Assembly (NCBI GenBank): GCA_964554185.1 | Contig: CAZKNJ010000021.1 | Location: forward strand, 1 to 26,449 | Origin: CAZKNJ01 sp964554185 | GTDB lineage: Bacteria; 4484-113 | Reading direction: 5' to 3' | DNA: 26,449 nt | In this document: in pieces, positions 7,969-14,201 of the stretch | How positions within the stretch are numbered: the first letter of the stretch is position 1 | How the letters are laid out: each line of letters begins with the position of its first letter | Notes under the pieces: model-generated | The model's input: only the letters and a program-made list of their open reading frames with translations | What the model was told of the DNA's origin: nothing | Database searches by the model: none | Program-made: the position numbers and the translations under genes

Positions 7969-9612
7969 TCAGCGCTCCGCCAGCAAGTATGACGGGTCGG
8001 GCGAGATGAGCAGGTACGCCTGCAGCAGCGGCGAAAGCTGCGCCGCGCCGCCGGGCATCAGCGTGAGCAGGCTCGCTTTGCGCAGCGTGCGGGGGAGGTT
8101 GACGCGGACGGCCTCGGGCGCGGTGAGGGCGAACAACGTGAAGCCGTCCGTGGTGAAACGCGCAAGCGTGCCGCCAGTGAGCCATGCGCCAGTGATATCC
8201 TCTGCCGGGTCATAAACGCAGTTGTGGGTGAGCTGGCGGAAGCGCAGGAAGGCCTGCGCGGCATTGCGCAGATTCTCGCGCCGCGCGTCATCGGCGCAGT
8301 CGTCCGCGCTGACCAGGACGAAGATGGCCTCCTTCTTCTGCGCGTAAAGCTCCAGCAGGCCGGAGACGCCGTCGCGCGCGAGGTCGTAGACCGCGGTGGG
8401 GTCAAACTCGCCGGGCTCGATGAACCGCGCGGGCAGGCCGAAGTCGCCCATCTCCTCCAGCTTCCGGTCGCCGGGCGAGAGCAGCAGCGCCTGGGTCACG
8501 CCGCCGGCGGTGGCCAGGTCGCGCAGCAGGTCGTGGTCCAGCTCGTGGAGCTCGCCGGTTGACAGCAGCAGGTAGAAGGTGGGCTGGGGGTAGACCGGCG
8601 GCGCGAACTCGCGGCGGTTGAGCAGGAAGTCCTCGCGGTACTGCGGCTCAATGCGCGCGGGCAGCTCGTCGCGCCAGGAGATATCACGGCTCACCCGCGC
8701 CGGGGTTGCAGCCGGAGCGGCGCCGCCCTTGAACGAATACGCCAGCGCCTCGGCATCGGCGATGTTGCTGTAGATATTGAATGAGCCGCTCTGGCTGCGC
8801 TTCGCGGTGGTGGGAGACCACTTGGACGGCGCAGAGGGAGCCACCCGCGCGGAGGCTTCCTCCGGCGGCAATGGCGGCGGAGGCGGCGGTGCGATAGCCA
8901 TCTGCGGCAGCACCCGGCTGAACCACTCGTCCAGGCTCACGAGCGTGTAGCCCTGGGCGCGCAGCCCGCGCACGATTTCCGGCACGGCCTCCACCGTCTG
9001 CGCGTGGTTGGAATGCAGGAGGATGACGCTGCCGGGGGCGGCGTGCGAAAGCACGCGCTGGGCAGTGACATTCGCGCCGGGCTCGGTCCAATCAAACGGA
9101 TCCACCGTCCACAGGACGGTGGTTAGCCCCTGGGCGGCGGCGGCAGTAATGACGCTGCGGTTGAACGCGCCATAGGGCGGGCGGAAGTACTTGGCCGGCG
9201 GGGCGCCGCCCGCGATGAGCGCGTCATTGCAGTTGCTCAACTCCGCCGTCACTTCGTCCGGCTTCAGCTTGGTCAGGTCGGGATGGGTGTGGGAGTGGTT
9301 GCCGATGGTGAAGCCGAGCGAAGCGGTTTCGCGCACGATGTCGGGATGCGCCGCCGCGCGCGTGCCCACGAAGAAGAAGCAGGCGGGGACATTCTCGCGG
9401 GCGAGGTAGCGCGCGAGCGCCAGCGTGTTGGCGTCGGGGCCGTCGTCAAAGGTGAGAGCCACCGCTTTCGGCAGCGCGCCGGTGGGCCGGTCGGCCACGC
9501 CGGGCAGCAGGTACTTGAAGTTCAGCGCCGACGCGCTCGCGGGCGCGAGCAGCACCGGCAGCAGGACCGCCGCCAGCAAAAGCAGGCGCTTGAGCGCGGG
9601 CGCGAGGGGCAC
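7969..9612 (-). CDS. NodB-type polysaccharide deacetylase with long uncharacterised C-terminal region
   Basis: A secreted protein of 547 residues. Residues 1-29 are a Sec signal peptide (LKRLLLLAAVLLPVLLAP, then ASASA). Residues 48-232 form a carbohydrate esterase 4 domain with all five motifs: TFDDGPD (54-60, base Asp56 and metal Asp57), HSHTH (metal His106 and His110), RPPYGAF (144-150), DPFDW (171-175) and LLHSN (198-202; usually LLHD). It should remove N-acetyl groups from peptidoglycan, chitin-like or exopolysaccharide chains. A Pro-rich hinge (242-250) links to about 290 residues I do not recognise, with alternating strands and helices and motifs such as FYLLLSTGELHELD and ATAGGVTQALLLSPGD. 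The start is GTG at 9612; a consensus -10 box ends 7 nt upstream, so the mRNA may be leaderless. First gene of a three-gene operon. Confidence 0.92.
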   Translation of the reverse strand: MPLAPALKRLLLLAAVLLPVLLAPASASALNFKYLLPGVADRPTGALPKAVALTFDDGPDANTLALARYLARENVPACFFFVGTRAAAHPDIVRETASLGFTIGNHSHTHPDLTKLKPDEVTAELSNCNDALIAGGAPPAKYFRPPYGAFNRSVITAAAAQGLTTVLWTVDPFDWTEPGANVTAQRVLSHAAPGSVILLHSNHAQTVEAVPEIVRGLRAQGYTLVSLDEWFSRVLPQMAIAPPPPPPLPPEEASARVAPSAPSKWSPTTAKRSQSGSFNIYSNIADAEALAYSFKGGAAPAATPARVSRDISWRDELPARIEPQYREDFLLNRREFAPPVYPQPTFYLLLSTGELHELDHDLLRDLATAGGVTQALLLSPGDRKLEEMGDFGLPARFIEPGEFDPTAVYDLARDGVSGLLELYAQKKEAIFVLVSADDCADDARRENLRNAAQAFLRFRQLTHNCVYDPAEDITGAWLTGGTLARFTTDGFTLFALTAPEAVRVNLPRTLRKASLLTLMPGGAAQLSPLLQAYLLISPDPSYLLAER

Positions 9613-9629
9613 GGTGGGATTATAGCAGC
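9594..9629. repeat. 36-bp direct repeat covering the deacetylase start and -10 box (copy 1)
   Basis: This 36-base stretch recurs at 9987-10022 with one mismatch (T to C, inside the -10 hexamer). It covers the first six codons, the GTG start and the TATAAT box of the deacetylase gene. The second copy lies about 390 bp upstream and has no gene attached. Confidence 0.85.
9619..9627 (-). promoter_or_regulatory. Extended -10 promoter, probably leaderless, for the deacetylase operon
   Basis: On the minus strand TGCTATAAT (9627-9619) is followed by only six bases (CCCACC) and then the GTG start. Transcription starting about seven bases after TATAAT would begin at the start codon itself. No Shine-Dalgarno sequence is present and no -35 box at normal spacing. 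Confidence 0.55.
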
Positions 9630-9690
9630 CGTCAATGGTTGGCCATCAGCTTCCCCCAAGATATAGACCAAGTCAATCACATGCCTCGTA

Positions 9691-9717
9691 CGCCGGGCTT
9701 CAGCCCGGCTAGACCGG
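9691..9717. repeat. Palindromic repeat unit with CAGCCCGGCTAGACCGG tail
   Basis: GCCGGGCT and AGCCCGGC flank TC, forming an 8-bp stem. The following CAGCCCGGCTAGACCGG (9701-9717) recurs with one mismatch at 22308-22324, inside the tip of the first Rhs-like gene. Confidence 0.55.
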
Positions 9718-9822
9718 TTGTTGGTTGCTAGAGGGAGAAAGAAGCGGGAATACGGACCGCAAGCATCGCTGGCGGGTATAGCCACTTATTGTCATTGCAC
9801 AGATAAAGAAGGTGGCGGTGCC

Positions 9823-9845
9823 CCGCCGGTGCCAAGCACCGGCGG
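9823..9845. repeat. Perfect 10-bp-arm hairpin
   Basis: CCGCCGGTGC and GCACCGGCGG flank a CAA loop. It is very stable, but there is no T-tract on either side to make a classical terminator. Confidence 0.6.
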
Positions 9846-9871
9846 CGCGGCCGCGCTGATGCGCGGCTGGC

Positions 9872-9939
9872 CTTCCCCTGGCGCCCGCAGCCCGGCCCTC
9901 GCCCTTCGCCAGGCTCAGGGCTCCGCCCGCCAGGGGAAG
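9872..9939. repeat. Inverted repeat, 12-bp arms
   Basis: CTTCCCCTGGCG (9872-9883) pairs with CGCCAGGGGAAG (9928-9939) across 44 GC-rich bases. It may be a small palindromic mobile repeat; no protein is encoded. Confidence 0.55.
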
Positions 9940-9986
9940 GGAGGTGGTGCGGGGCCCCGGATTTTGGGTAGCGCCTGGTTTGTCTG

Positions 9987-10022
9987 GCGCGGGCGCGAGG
10001 GGCACGGTGGGACTATAGCAGC
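9987..10022. repeat. 36-bp direct repeat (copy 2, orphan promoter-start segment)
   Basis: Differs from 9594-9629 at one base, changing TATAAT to TATAGT on the minus strand. Downstream of its GTG the minus strand runs into repeat-derived sequence, so this is probably a duplicated gene start that has lost its gene. Confidence 0.75.
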
Positions 10023-10088
10023 GGTATCAGCCAAAGAGGGATTAGGGGTGAGGGACTAGGGGTTAGTGGAAGAGAGTAGCGGGGGAAA

Positions 10089-10301
10089 TGTAGAGGCACG
10101 GCGGATGCCGTGCCCGTTCGGCAACCGCCATGAGGCCGCAGAGCGCGGGCAGAAGACGCAAACCTGAAGAGCGCCCGAGATGCTTGTTGCAGCGGCTACC
10201 ATTACGTGAAGAAGTCGGATACTCGCCAAAGGTCAGTTTATTTTGGATAGGCTGCATCTGGCAAGAGGTGTGACGGGCACGGCATCCGCCGTGCCCCTAC
10301 A
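10089..10301. mobile_element. Palindrome-ended repeat element, copy B (213 bp, MITE/REP-like)
   Basis: Begins TGTAGAGGCACGGCGG and ends GCCGTGCCCCTACA, each end a hairpin (10095-10114 and 10275-10296). Same length and orientation as copy A at 6611-6823, with diverged but alignable interior, including ACCTGAAG, GCAAGAGG and TGACGGGCAC. With copy A it brackets the deacetylase-lplA operon. Confidence 0.65.
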
Positions 10302-10332
10302 AATAGGTAGCGTCCTACTTGTGAGAGCACCA

Positions 10333-10356
10333 CGGGCACAGCATGCTGTGCCCCTA
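10333..10356. repeat. Solo terminal palindrome
   Basis: A perfect 20-bp palindrome (GGGCACAGCA/TGCTGTGCCC at 10334-10353) followed by CCTAC, identical in core to the right end of copy A. It lies 30 bp before the CAP gene promoter. Confidence 0.6.
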
Positions 10357-10383
10357 CGAAAGGAAGTACCATCCTCCGAAAGG

Positions 10384-10411
10384 TTGAACTCGCGTGGATG
10401 ACCGCTATAAT
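10384..10411 (+). promoter_or_regulatory. Sigma70-type promoter of the CAP-domain gene
   Basis: TTGAAC (10384-10389), a 16-nt spacer and a consensus TATAAT (10406-10411). The predicted transcription start is near 10418, about 9 nt before the preferred ATG at 10427, giving a very short leader. Confidence 0.7.
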
Positions 10412-10426
10412 ATGCGGGCTTCGCTT

Positions 10427-11437
10427 ATGGCATACCGGATCATCCTGCTGCTCGTTGCCGCGATGGTGGCGTTCACCGCCGCGCTGCCCGCGCAAGCGGG
10501 CTCCACCAAGTGGCGGCGGGAGGAGCTGTCGGACGAGGAAATCCGCGCGCGCTACGGCGGCCAGGAAGATGAGATTACGCTGAGCGAAGCGCTGCGCTAC
10601 CTCTTGTACCTGGTGAACCGCGACCGGCGGGCGGCGGGATTGCGGGCGGTGGACACCGACCGGACGGCGGCGCGCGCCGCGGAGGAGCATGCGACCGAGA
10701 TGGCGCAGCAGCGCTACCTCTCGCACCTGAACCTCGCCGGAGAAAAGCCCACCCAACGCTATAACCGCTACGGCGGCGTGAACTTCGTCAGCGAGAACGT
10801 GTCGTTCTGGGAGACGCGGACGCGGGTGTACTTGACGGCGAAGGTGGTGGAAAGCGTGCATGAGCGGTGGATGGAAAGCGAGCCGCACCGCCAGACCATA
10901 ATGAATCCGTACTTCACCCACGTGGGAATGGCCATCGTGGTGCAATGGGACGGTGATTCCACGGTGGTGACGGCGGCGCAGGAGTTCGTGGCGGCTTACG
11001 GCGATTTCGGGCGGCTGCCGGCCGAGGCCTACGCCGGCGAGAAGCTGATGCTCACCGGCGAGTTCGGTGACCGCAGCATGCACCTGGTGCAGGTAGCGGT
11101 AGGGTGGGAGCCCTTCCCCGAGCGGCAGCGGCCGGAGGAGCTTAACGCCAACCTCAATGGCTATTCGCTGCCGCAGCCCTTCGTGGCGCTGATGCCCAAG
11201 GCCGATGAGTACAAGCGCAAGATGCTGGGCGTGCCCAACCTGTATCTCATCACCGACCAGCCGCAGTGGGGGCGCTTCCGCGCGCGGATGTCGGTGGACG
11301 ATATCTACTACGGCCTGAAGCAGGCGGGGCGGACGGCGGAGTTCAAGCCGGGGCTGTACTACTTCACCGTCTGGGCGTCTCCGGAGGGCGGCAAGCCCTT
11401 CATCGTCTCCGCGCAGGTCGTAGCGGTGGACGGCTAG
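10427..11437 (+). CDS. Secreted CAP/SCP-domain protein
   Basis: A 336-residue exported protein. Residues 1-25 are a Sec signal peptide (IILLLVAAMVAFTAALPAQA). The CAP domain covers about 50-190: helix LRYLLYLVNRDRRAAGL, then EEHATEMAQ with the first cavity His (H78), LSHLN, SENVSF with the cavity Glu, and SEPHRQTIMNPYFTHVGMA with the second His. Bacterial CAP proteins are extracellular and of varied, mostly unsettled function. The remaining 150 or so residues look like an all-beta domain (VQVAVGWEPF, YYFTVWASPEGG) and are unassigned. The start at 10427 is preferred because the signal peptide begins there and the promoter -10 box overlaps the earlier GTG (10394) and ATG (10412) candidates. It sits 28 nt upstream of the atp operon, which has its own -10 box. 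Confidence 0.85.
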   Translation: MAYRIILLLVAAMVAFTAALPAQAGSTKWRREELSDEEIRARYGGQEDEITLSEALRYLLYLVNRDRRAAGLRAVDTDRTAARAAEEHATEMAQQRYLSHLNLAGEKPTQRYNRYGGVNFVSENVSFWETRTRVYLTAKVVESVHERWMESEPHRQTIMNPYFTHVGMAIVVQWDGDSTVVTAAQEFVAAYGDFGRLPAEAYAGEKLMLTGEFGDRSMHLVQVAVGWEPFPERQRPEELNANLNGYSLPQPFVALMPKADEYKRKMLGVPNLYLITDQPQWGRFRARMSVDDIYYGLKQAGRTAEFKPGLYYFTVWASPEGGKPFIVSAQVVAVDG

Positions 11438-11449
11438 CCGCCAAGGCTC

Positions 11450-11458
11450 TGCTACAAT
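11450..11458 (+). promoter_or_regulatory. Extended -10 box before atpI
   Basis: TGCTACAAT ends 7 nt before the ATG at 11466, the same arrangement as at the deacetylase gene, and no Shine-Dalgarno sequence is present. It could drive a leaderless atp operon transcript. The -35 region is not recognisable. Confidence 0.45.
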
Positions 11459-11465
11459 CAGCCTG

Positions 11466-11888
11466 ATGGCCCCAACACCCGATACGGCGGGCAGCCTGTC
11501 GGTCAGGCGCATCGTCATTTCCACACTGTGGTTCAGCGCGGCGTTGGCGGTGGCGGCCTACGGGTACTTCGGCTTCTGGCCGGCGGTGTCGTATCTGGTG
11601 GGGAGCGCCTGGATGACCGCCAACTTCGTCCTGCTCGCCTGGCTGCTCACGCTGATGACCACCCGGTTCCGGCCGAGTTTGTGGTTCATCTTATTCGTCT
11701 TCTGTGCTAAAATCCTTATAGTCTTCGCCGTGCTGTACTGGATCTTCCAGTTACGGCAGCTCAACCCACTGGGCCTGGTCGCGGGAATCACGACACTCCT
11801 GGTGGTTGTTTTGCTAAAGGCGGCTGGCAGCGCCATTATCGTGGGGAGTCCCCATACCAGGGAAACCGGTAATGAGGAAGTCCGCTAG
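11466..11888 (+). CDS. atpI: ATP synthase subunit I-like membrane protein
   Basis: A 140-residue inner-membrane protein with four predicted transmembrane helices (about 15-32, 36-58, 68-90 and 98-122). In size, topology and position at the head of the Fo genes it matches AtpI/UncI, thought to assist c-ring assembly or Mg uptake. Sequence in this family is poorly conserved, so the assignment rests mainly on context. Its last 17 bases overlap the start of atpB, indicating translational coupling. Confidence 0.75.
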   Translation: MAPTPDTAGSLSVRRIVISTLWFSAALAVAAYGYFGFWPAVSYLVGSAWMTANFVLLAWLLTLMTTRFRPSLWFILFVFCAKILIVFAVLYWIFQLRQLNPLGLVAGITTLLVVVLLKAAGSAIIVGSPHTRETGNEEVR

Positions 11889-12849
11889 CGTACTAACACT
11901 GGTGGCAGCATTGCTCCTGCTGGTTGCAGCAGGGGCGTCCGCCCAACATCCCACTCCCGGCAGCGAGCACGGCGCAGCTGCGCAGGCTCATTCGCAGCCG
12001 GCGGAAGCGGGGCACGGTGGCCCGGCGCAGGGAGACGCCGCCGCCGGCGGGATTGAGAGCGAGCAGGAAGAGCAGCACTTTGAGCTGCCCAACTTCATGC
12101 TCTACATCTACGAGTTCAACCACGAGAAGATAGACGCCTGGCTGGCGGGGATCAACCAGGGGCTGCCGCCGCTGCTGCACCTCGAGTGGGTCAACATTGA
12201 GAACCTGACCTACTGCCTCATCATCATTATCATCCTCAGCGCCTTTGCCATCACCGCCTCGCGTAAGCGCAAGCTGCGGCCGGAGAGCCGCCAGTACTTG
12301 TTTATGGAAAACCTGCTGATGGGGCTGTACGACTTCTTCGCGCAGGTGCTGGGCAAGGACACGCGCAAGTACATTCCGCTGGTGGGCACGCTGTTCATCT
12401 ACATCCTGTGCATGAACCTCTTTGGGCTCATCCCGCTGATGAAGTCGCCCACGAGCGTGTGGGGCGTGAACGCGGCGATGGCGATATGCGTGTTCTTCTA
12501 TGTGCAGTGGACGGCGATTGTGCGCAACGGCTTTCTGGGCTACCTGCGCCACTTCGTGGGCGAACCGTGGTGGATGTTCCCGCTGCAGTTCCCCCTCCAC
12601 ATCCTGGAGGAGCTCATCAAGCCCGTTTCGCTGTCCTTGCGCCTCTTCGGCAACATCCTGGGCGAGGACACGCTGCTCGCAGTGTTCGCGGGCTTGGTGG
12701 TCCTGATACCGGGAGTGTTGAAGCTCCCGCTGCACTTCCCGTTCATGCTGCTGGCGTTGATTTTCAGCACCGTGCAGGCGTTGATATTCTCAATGCTTAC
12801 GGCCATTTATATCGCGCTGATGCTCCCGCACGAGGAGCACGGGCACTGA
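11872..12849 (+). CDS. atpB: F1Fo ATP synthase subunit a
   Basis: Proton-channel stator subunit of Fo, 325 residues. Residues 1-24 look like a cleavable signal peptide (VLTLVAALLLLVAAGASA), followed by a His/Ala/Gly/Glu-rich linker to about residue 65; this N-terminal extension is absent from E. coli AtpB. Transmembrane helices begin at about 110. The diagnostic helix contains SLSLRLFGNILGED with the essential Arg257, preceded by LHILEELIKP. The ATG at 11872 overlaps atpI by 17 nt. The protein works with the c-ring encoded next. Confidence 0.96.
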   Translation: MRKSASVLTLVAALLLLVAAGASAQHPTPGSEHGAAAQAHSQPAEAGHGGPAQGDAAAGGIESEQEEQHFELPNFMLYIYEFNHEKIDAWLAGINQGLPPLLHLEWVNIENLTYCLIIIIILSAFAITASRKRKLRPESRQYLFMENLLMGLYDFFAQVLGKDTRKYIPLVGTLFIYILCMNLFGLIPLMKSPTSVWGVNAAMAICVFFYVQWTAIVRNGFLGYLRHFVGEPWWMFPLQFPLHILEELIKPVSLSLRLFGNILGEDTLLAVFAGLVVLIPGVLKLPLHFPFMLLALIFSTVQALIFSMLTAIYIALMLPHEEHGH

Positions 12850-12877
12850 TAGACCCTTGACTTAATCGGAGGAAACT

Positions 12878-13111
12878 ATGGAATACCAGGCGGCACTGGG
12901 ATTGGCGTTACCGCTCGGGCTGGGGCTCGCGGCGCTGGGCTGCGGCATCGGCATCGGCATGGCGGTTAATGGGGCGATGAGCGCGATGGCGCGCCAGCCG
13001 GAAGCGCTGGGCCGCATCCAGATTGCGATGATCATCGGCGCGGCCTTCATTGAGGCGCTGACCATCTACGCGCTGGTTATCGCGTTCGTATTGTCCGGCA
13101 AAATCGCGTAG
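12878..13111 (+). CDS. atpE: F1Fo ATP synthase subunit c
   Basis: A 77-residue two-helix proteolipid that forms the rotor ring. Helix 1 is Gly-rich (LGCGIGIGMAVNG, about 20-32), the polar loop is ARQPEA (38-43), and helix 2 carries the ion-binding Glu59 in GAAFIEALTIYAL. The Na-type signature is absent: no Gln at the helix-1 position and Ala, not Ser/Thr, directly after the Glu. Proton coupling is therefore more likely. CGGAGG lies 8 nt before the ATG. Confidence 0.97.
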   Translation: MEYQAALGLALPLGLGLAALGCGIGIGMAVNGAMSAMARQPEALGRIQIAMIIGAAFIEALTIYALVIAFVLSGKIA

Positions 13112-13136
13112 CATCCAACGCATCGGAGGTTAGACC

Positions 13137-13625
13137 TTGGAGGGTGTATTCACAATCCTCAAATTGCCGGACCTGTTCGGCCACCTCATCGCGTTCTTCG
13201 CGCTGTTCTGGATTCTGAAGAAGTTCGCCTGGGGGCCGGTGCTCCAGATGGTGGAACAGCGGCGCGAGAACATTGAGAAGGCCTACGCCGAGGTGGAGGC
13301 CAAACAGGCCGAATCCGAACGGCTGCAGGCGGAGCTGGACGCGCGGCTGGGTGCAATCGAAGAGGAACGGCGGAAGACGATGGAGGAGGCCGCCCGCGAC
13401 GGGCGCGCATTGGCCGACGAGATACGCGGCGCGGCCGAACAGCAGCGCGAGCGCATCATGGCCAAGGCGCAATCCGACATCGAGCTGGAACGCGAGAAGC
13501 TGAAGGCCGAGCTGAACAACTACGTGGCCGACCTGGCCATTGACATCACCGAGAAGCTTGTGGCCAAACAGCTTGACCGCGAGGAGCAGCGGCGCTTGAT
13601 CAAGACGCTGACTGCCGGCCTGTAG
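13137..13625 (+). CDS. atpF: F1Fo ATP synthase subunit b
   Basis: Peripheral-stalk subunit of 162 residues: one N-terminal membrane helix (about 10-32, LFGHLIAFFALFWILKKFAW), then a long charged coiled coil (about 40-150) rich in Glu, Arg and Ala. The start is TTG at 13137, supported by GGAGG (13125-13129) 7 nt upstream and by the family-typical short N-terminus. It lies 25 nt after atpE and dimerises to link subunit a with delta and alpha. Confidence 0.95.
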   Translation: MEGVFTILKLPDLFGHLIAFFALFWILKKFAWGPVLQMVEQRRENIEKAYAEVEAKQAESERLQAELDARLGAIEEERRKTMEEAARDGRALADEIRGAAEQQRERIMAKAQSDIELEREKLKAELNNYVADLAIDITEKLVAKQLDREEQRRLIKTLTAGL

Positions 13626-13634
13626 GCAGCCATC

Positions 13635-14186
13635 ATGCTGGAAACACGGGTAGCCAAACGGTACGCGACCGCGCTGTTCAACCTTGCGATGAAGCGCGAT
13701 GTCGTGGAAGAGGTGGACGAGGAGCTCCACCAACTGGAGCTCGTGTTCGCTTCGCCCCGGCTGATGCGCTTCCTGACGCACCCGGAGATTGAGGTGCGCA
13801 AGAAGCGCGAAGTGCTCAACCGGGCGTTTTCGGGCCGGGTGCGGCCGGTGGTGGCCAGCCTGCTGGAGATTCTGCTGCGCAAGCACCGCATTGCGGAGTT
13901 TCCGGCGGTGGCGCGCTACTACGACCTGTTGACCGACCGGCTGCGCGGCGTGGAGGAGATTACGGTCATCAGCGCGGTGGAGCTGGACGACGCCGATTAC
14001 CGCGAGCTGCTCGGCAAGATGGTCGCGCACTCGGCGTACCCGAAGCTCAGGCTGGTGAAGATAGTGCGGCCGGAGATTCTCGGCGGCGTGATCATTGAGC
14101 TGGGGCGCGACAAGGTGATTGACGTGTCGCTGCGCACCCGGCTGAACCAGCTGCACCGCAAGCTGGTGAAGTACCGCTCAATCTAG
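13635..14186 (+). CDS. atpH: F1Fo ATP synthase subunit delta
   Basis: A 183-residue stator cap protein. The N-terminal six-helix bundle begins with the family pattern ETRVAKRYATALFNLA, and the C-terminal part holds PEILGGVIIELGRDKVIDVSLRTRLNQL, the OSCP/delta signature. It joins subunit b to the N-terminus of alpha. It starts 9 nt after atpF, with only a weak ribosome site. Confidence 0.95.
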   Translation: MLETRVAKRYATALFNLAMKRDVVEEVDEELHQLELVFASPRLMRFLTHPEIEVRKKREVLNRAFSGRVRPVVASLLEILLRKHRIAEFPAVARYYDLLTDRLRGVEEITVISAVELDDADYRELLGKMVAHSAYPKLRLVKIVRPEILGGVIIELGRDKVIDVSLRTRLNQLHRKLVKYRSI

Positions 14187-14201
14187 AGCAGGTGAAACTG
14201 T

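Larger units (their letters stand above)
9613..10426. other. Repeat-rich intergenic region of about 810 bp between divergent genes
   Basis: No convincing gene. From left to right: the deacetylase promoter, a hairpin (9691-9708), a stretch resembling the interior of the palindrome-ended elements (around 9717-9790, sharing TTGCTAGAGG and GGGAATACGG with copy A), and two strong GC hairpins (9823-9845 and 9872-9939). Then come the orphan promoter duplicate, a G-tract run (10038-10062), element copy B (10089-10301), a solo palindrome (10334-10353) and the CAP-gene promoter. Confidence 0.8.

Noticed and set aside
9709..10059. Overlapping open frames on both strands in the intergenic region
   Set aside because: They translate hairpin and repeat sequence, have no Shine-Dalgarno site, and the minus one starts at the duplicated promoter-start fragment.
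6611..10356. CRISPR-like array from the repeated palindromes
   Set aside because: The repeats are few, widely and irregularly spaced, diverged and palindromic across their full length. There are no regular spacers and no cas genes.
10238..11524. Long minus-strand open frame (428 codons) opposite the CAP gene
   Set aside because: It is a shadow of the GC-rich plus-strand gene: Arg/His/Pro/Leu-rich, no domain, no ribosome site. The plus frame has a signal peptide, CAP motifs and a promoter.
12878..13111. Sodium-specific c-ring
   Set aside because: The Gln in helix 1 and the Ser/Thr after the ion-binding Glu that define Na-binding rings are missing; only a Tyr five residues after the Glu matches.
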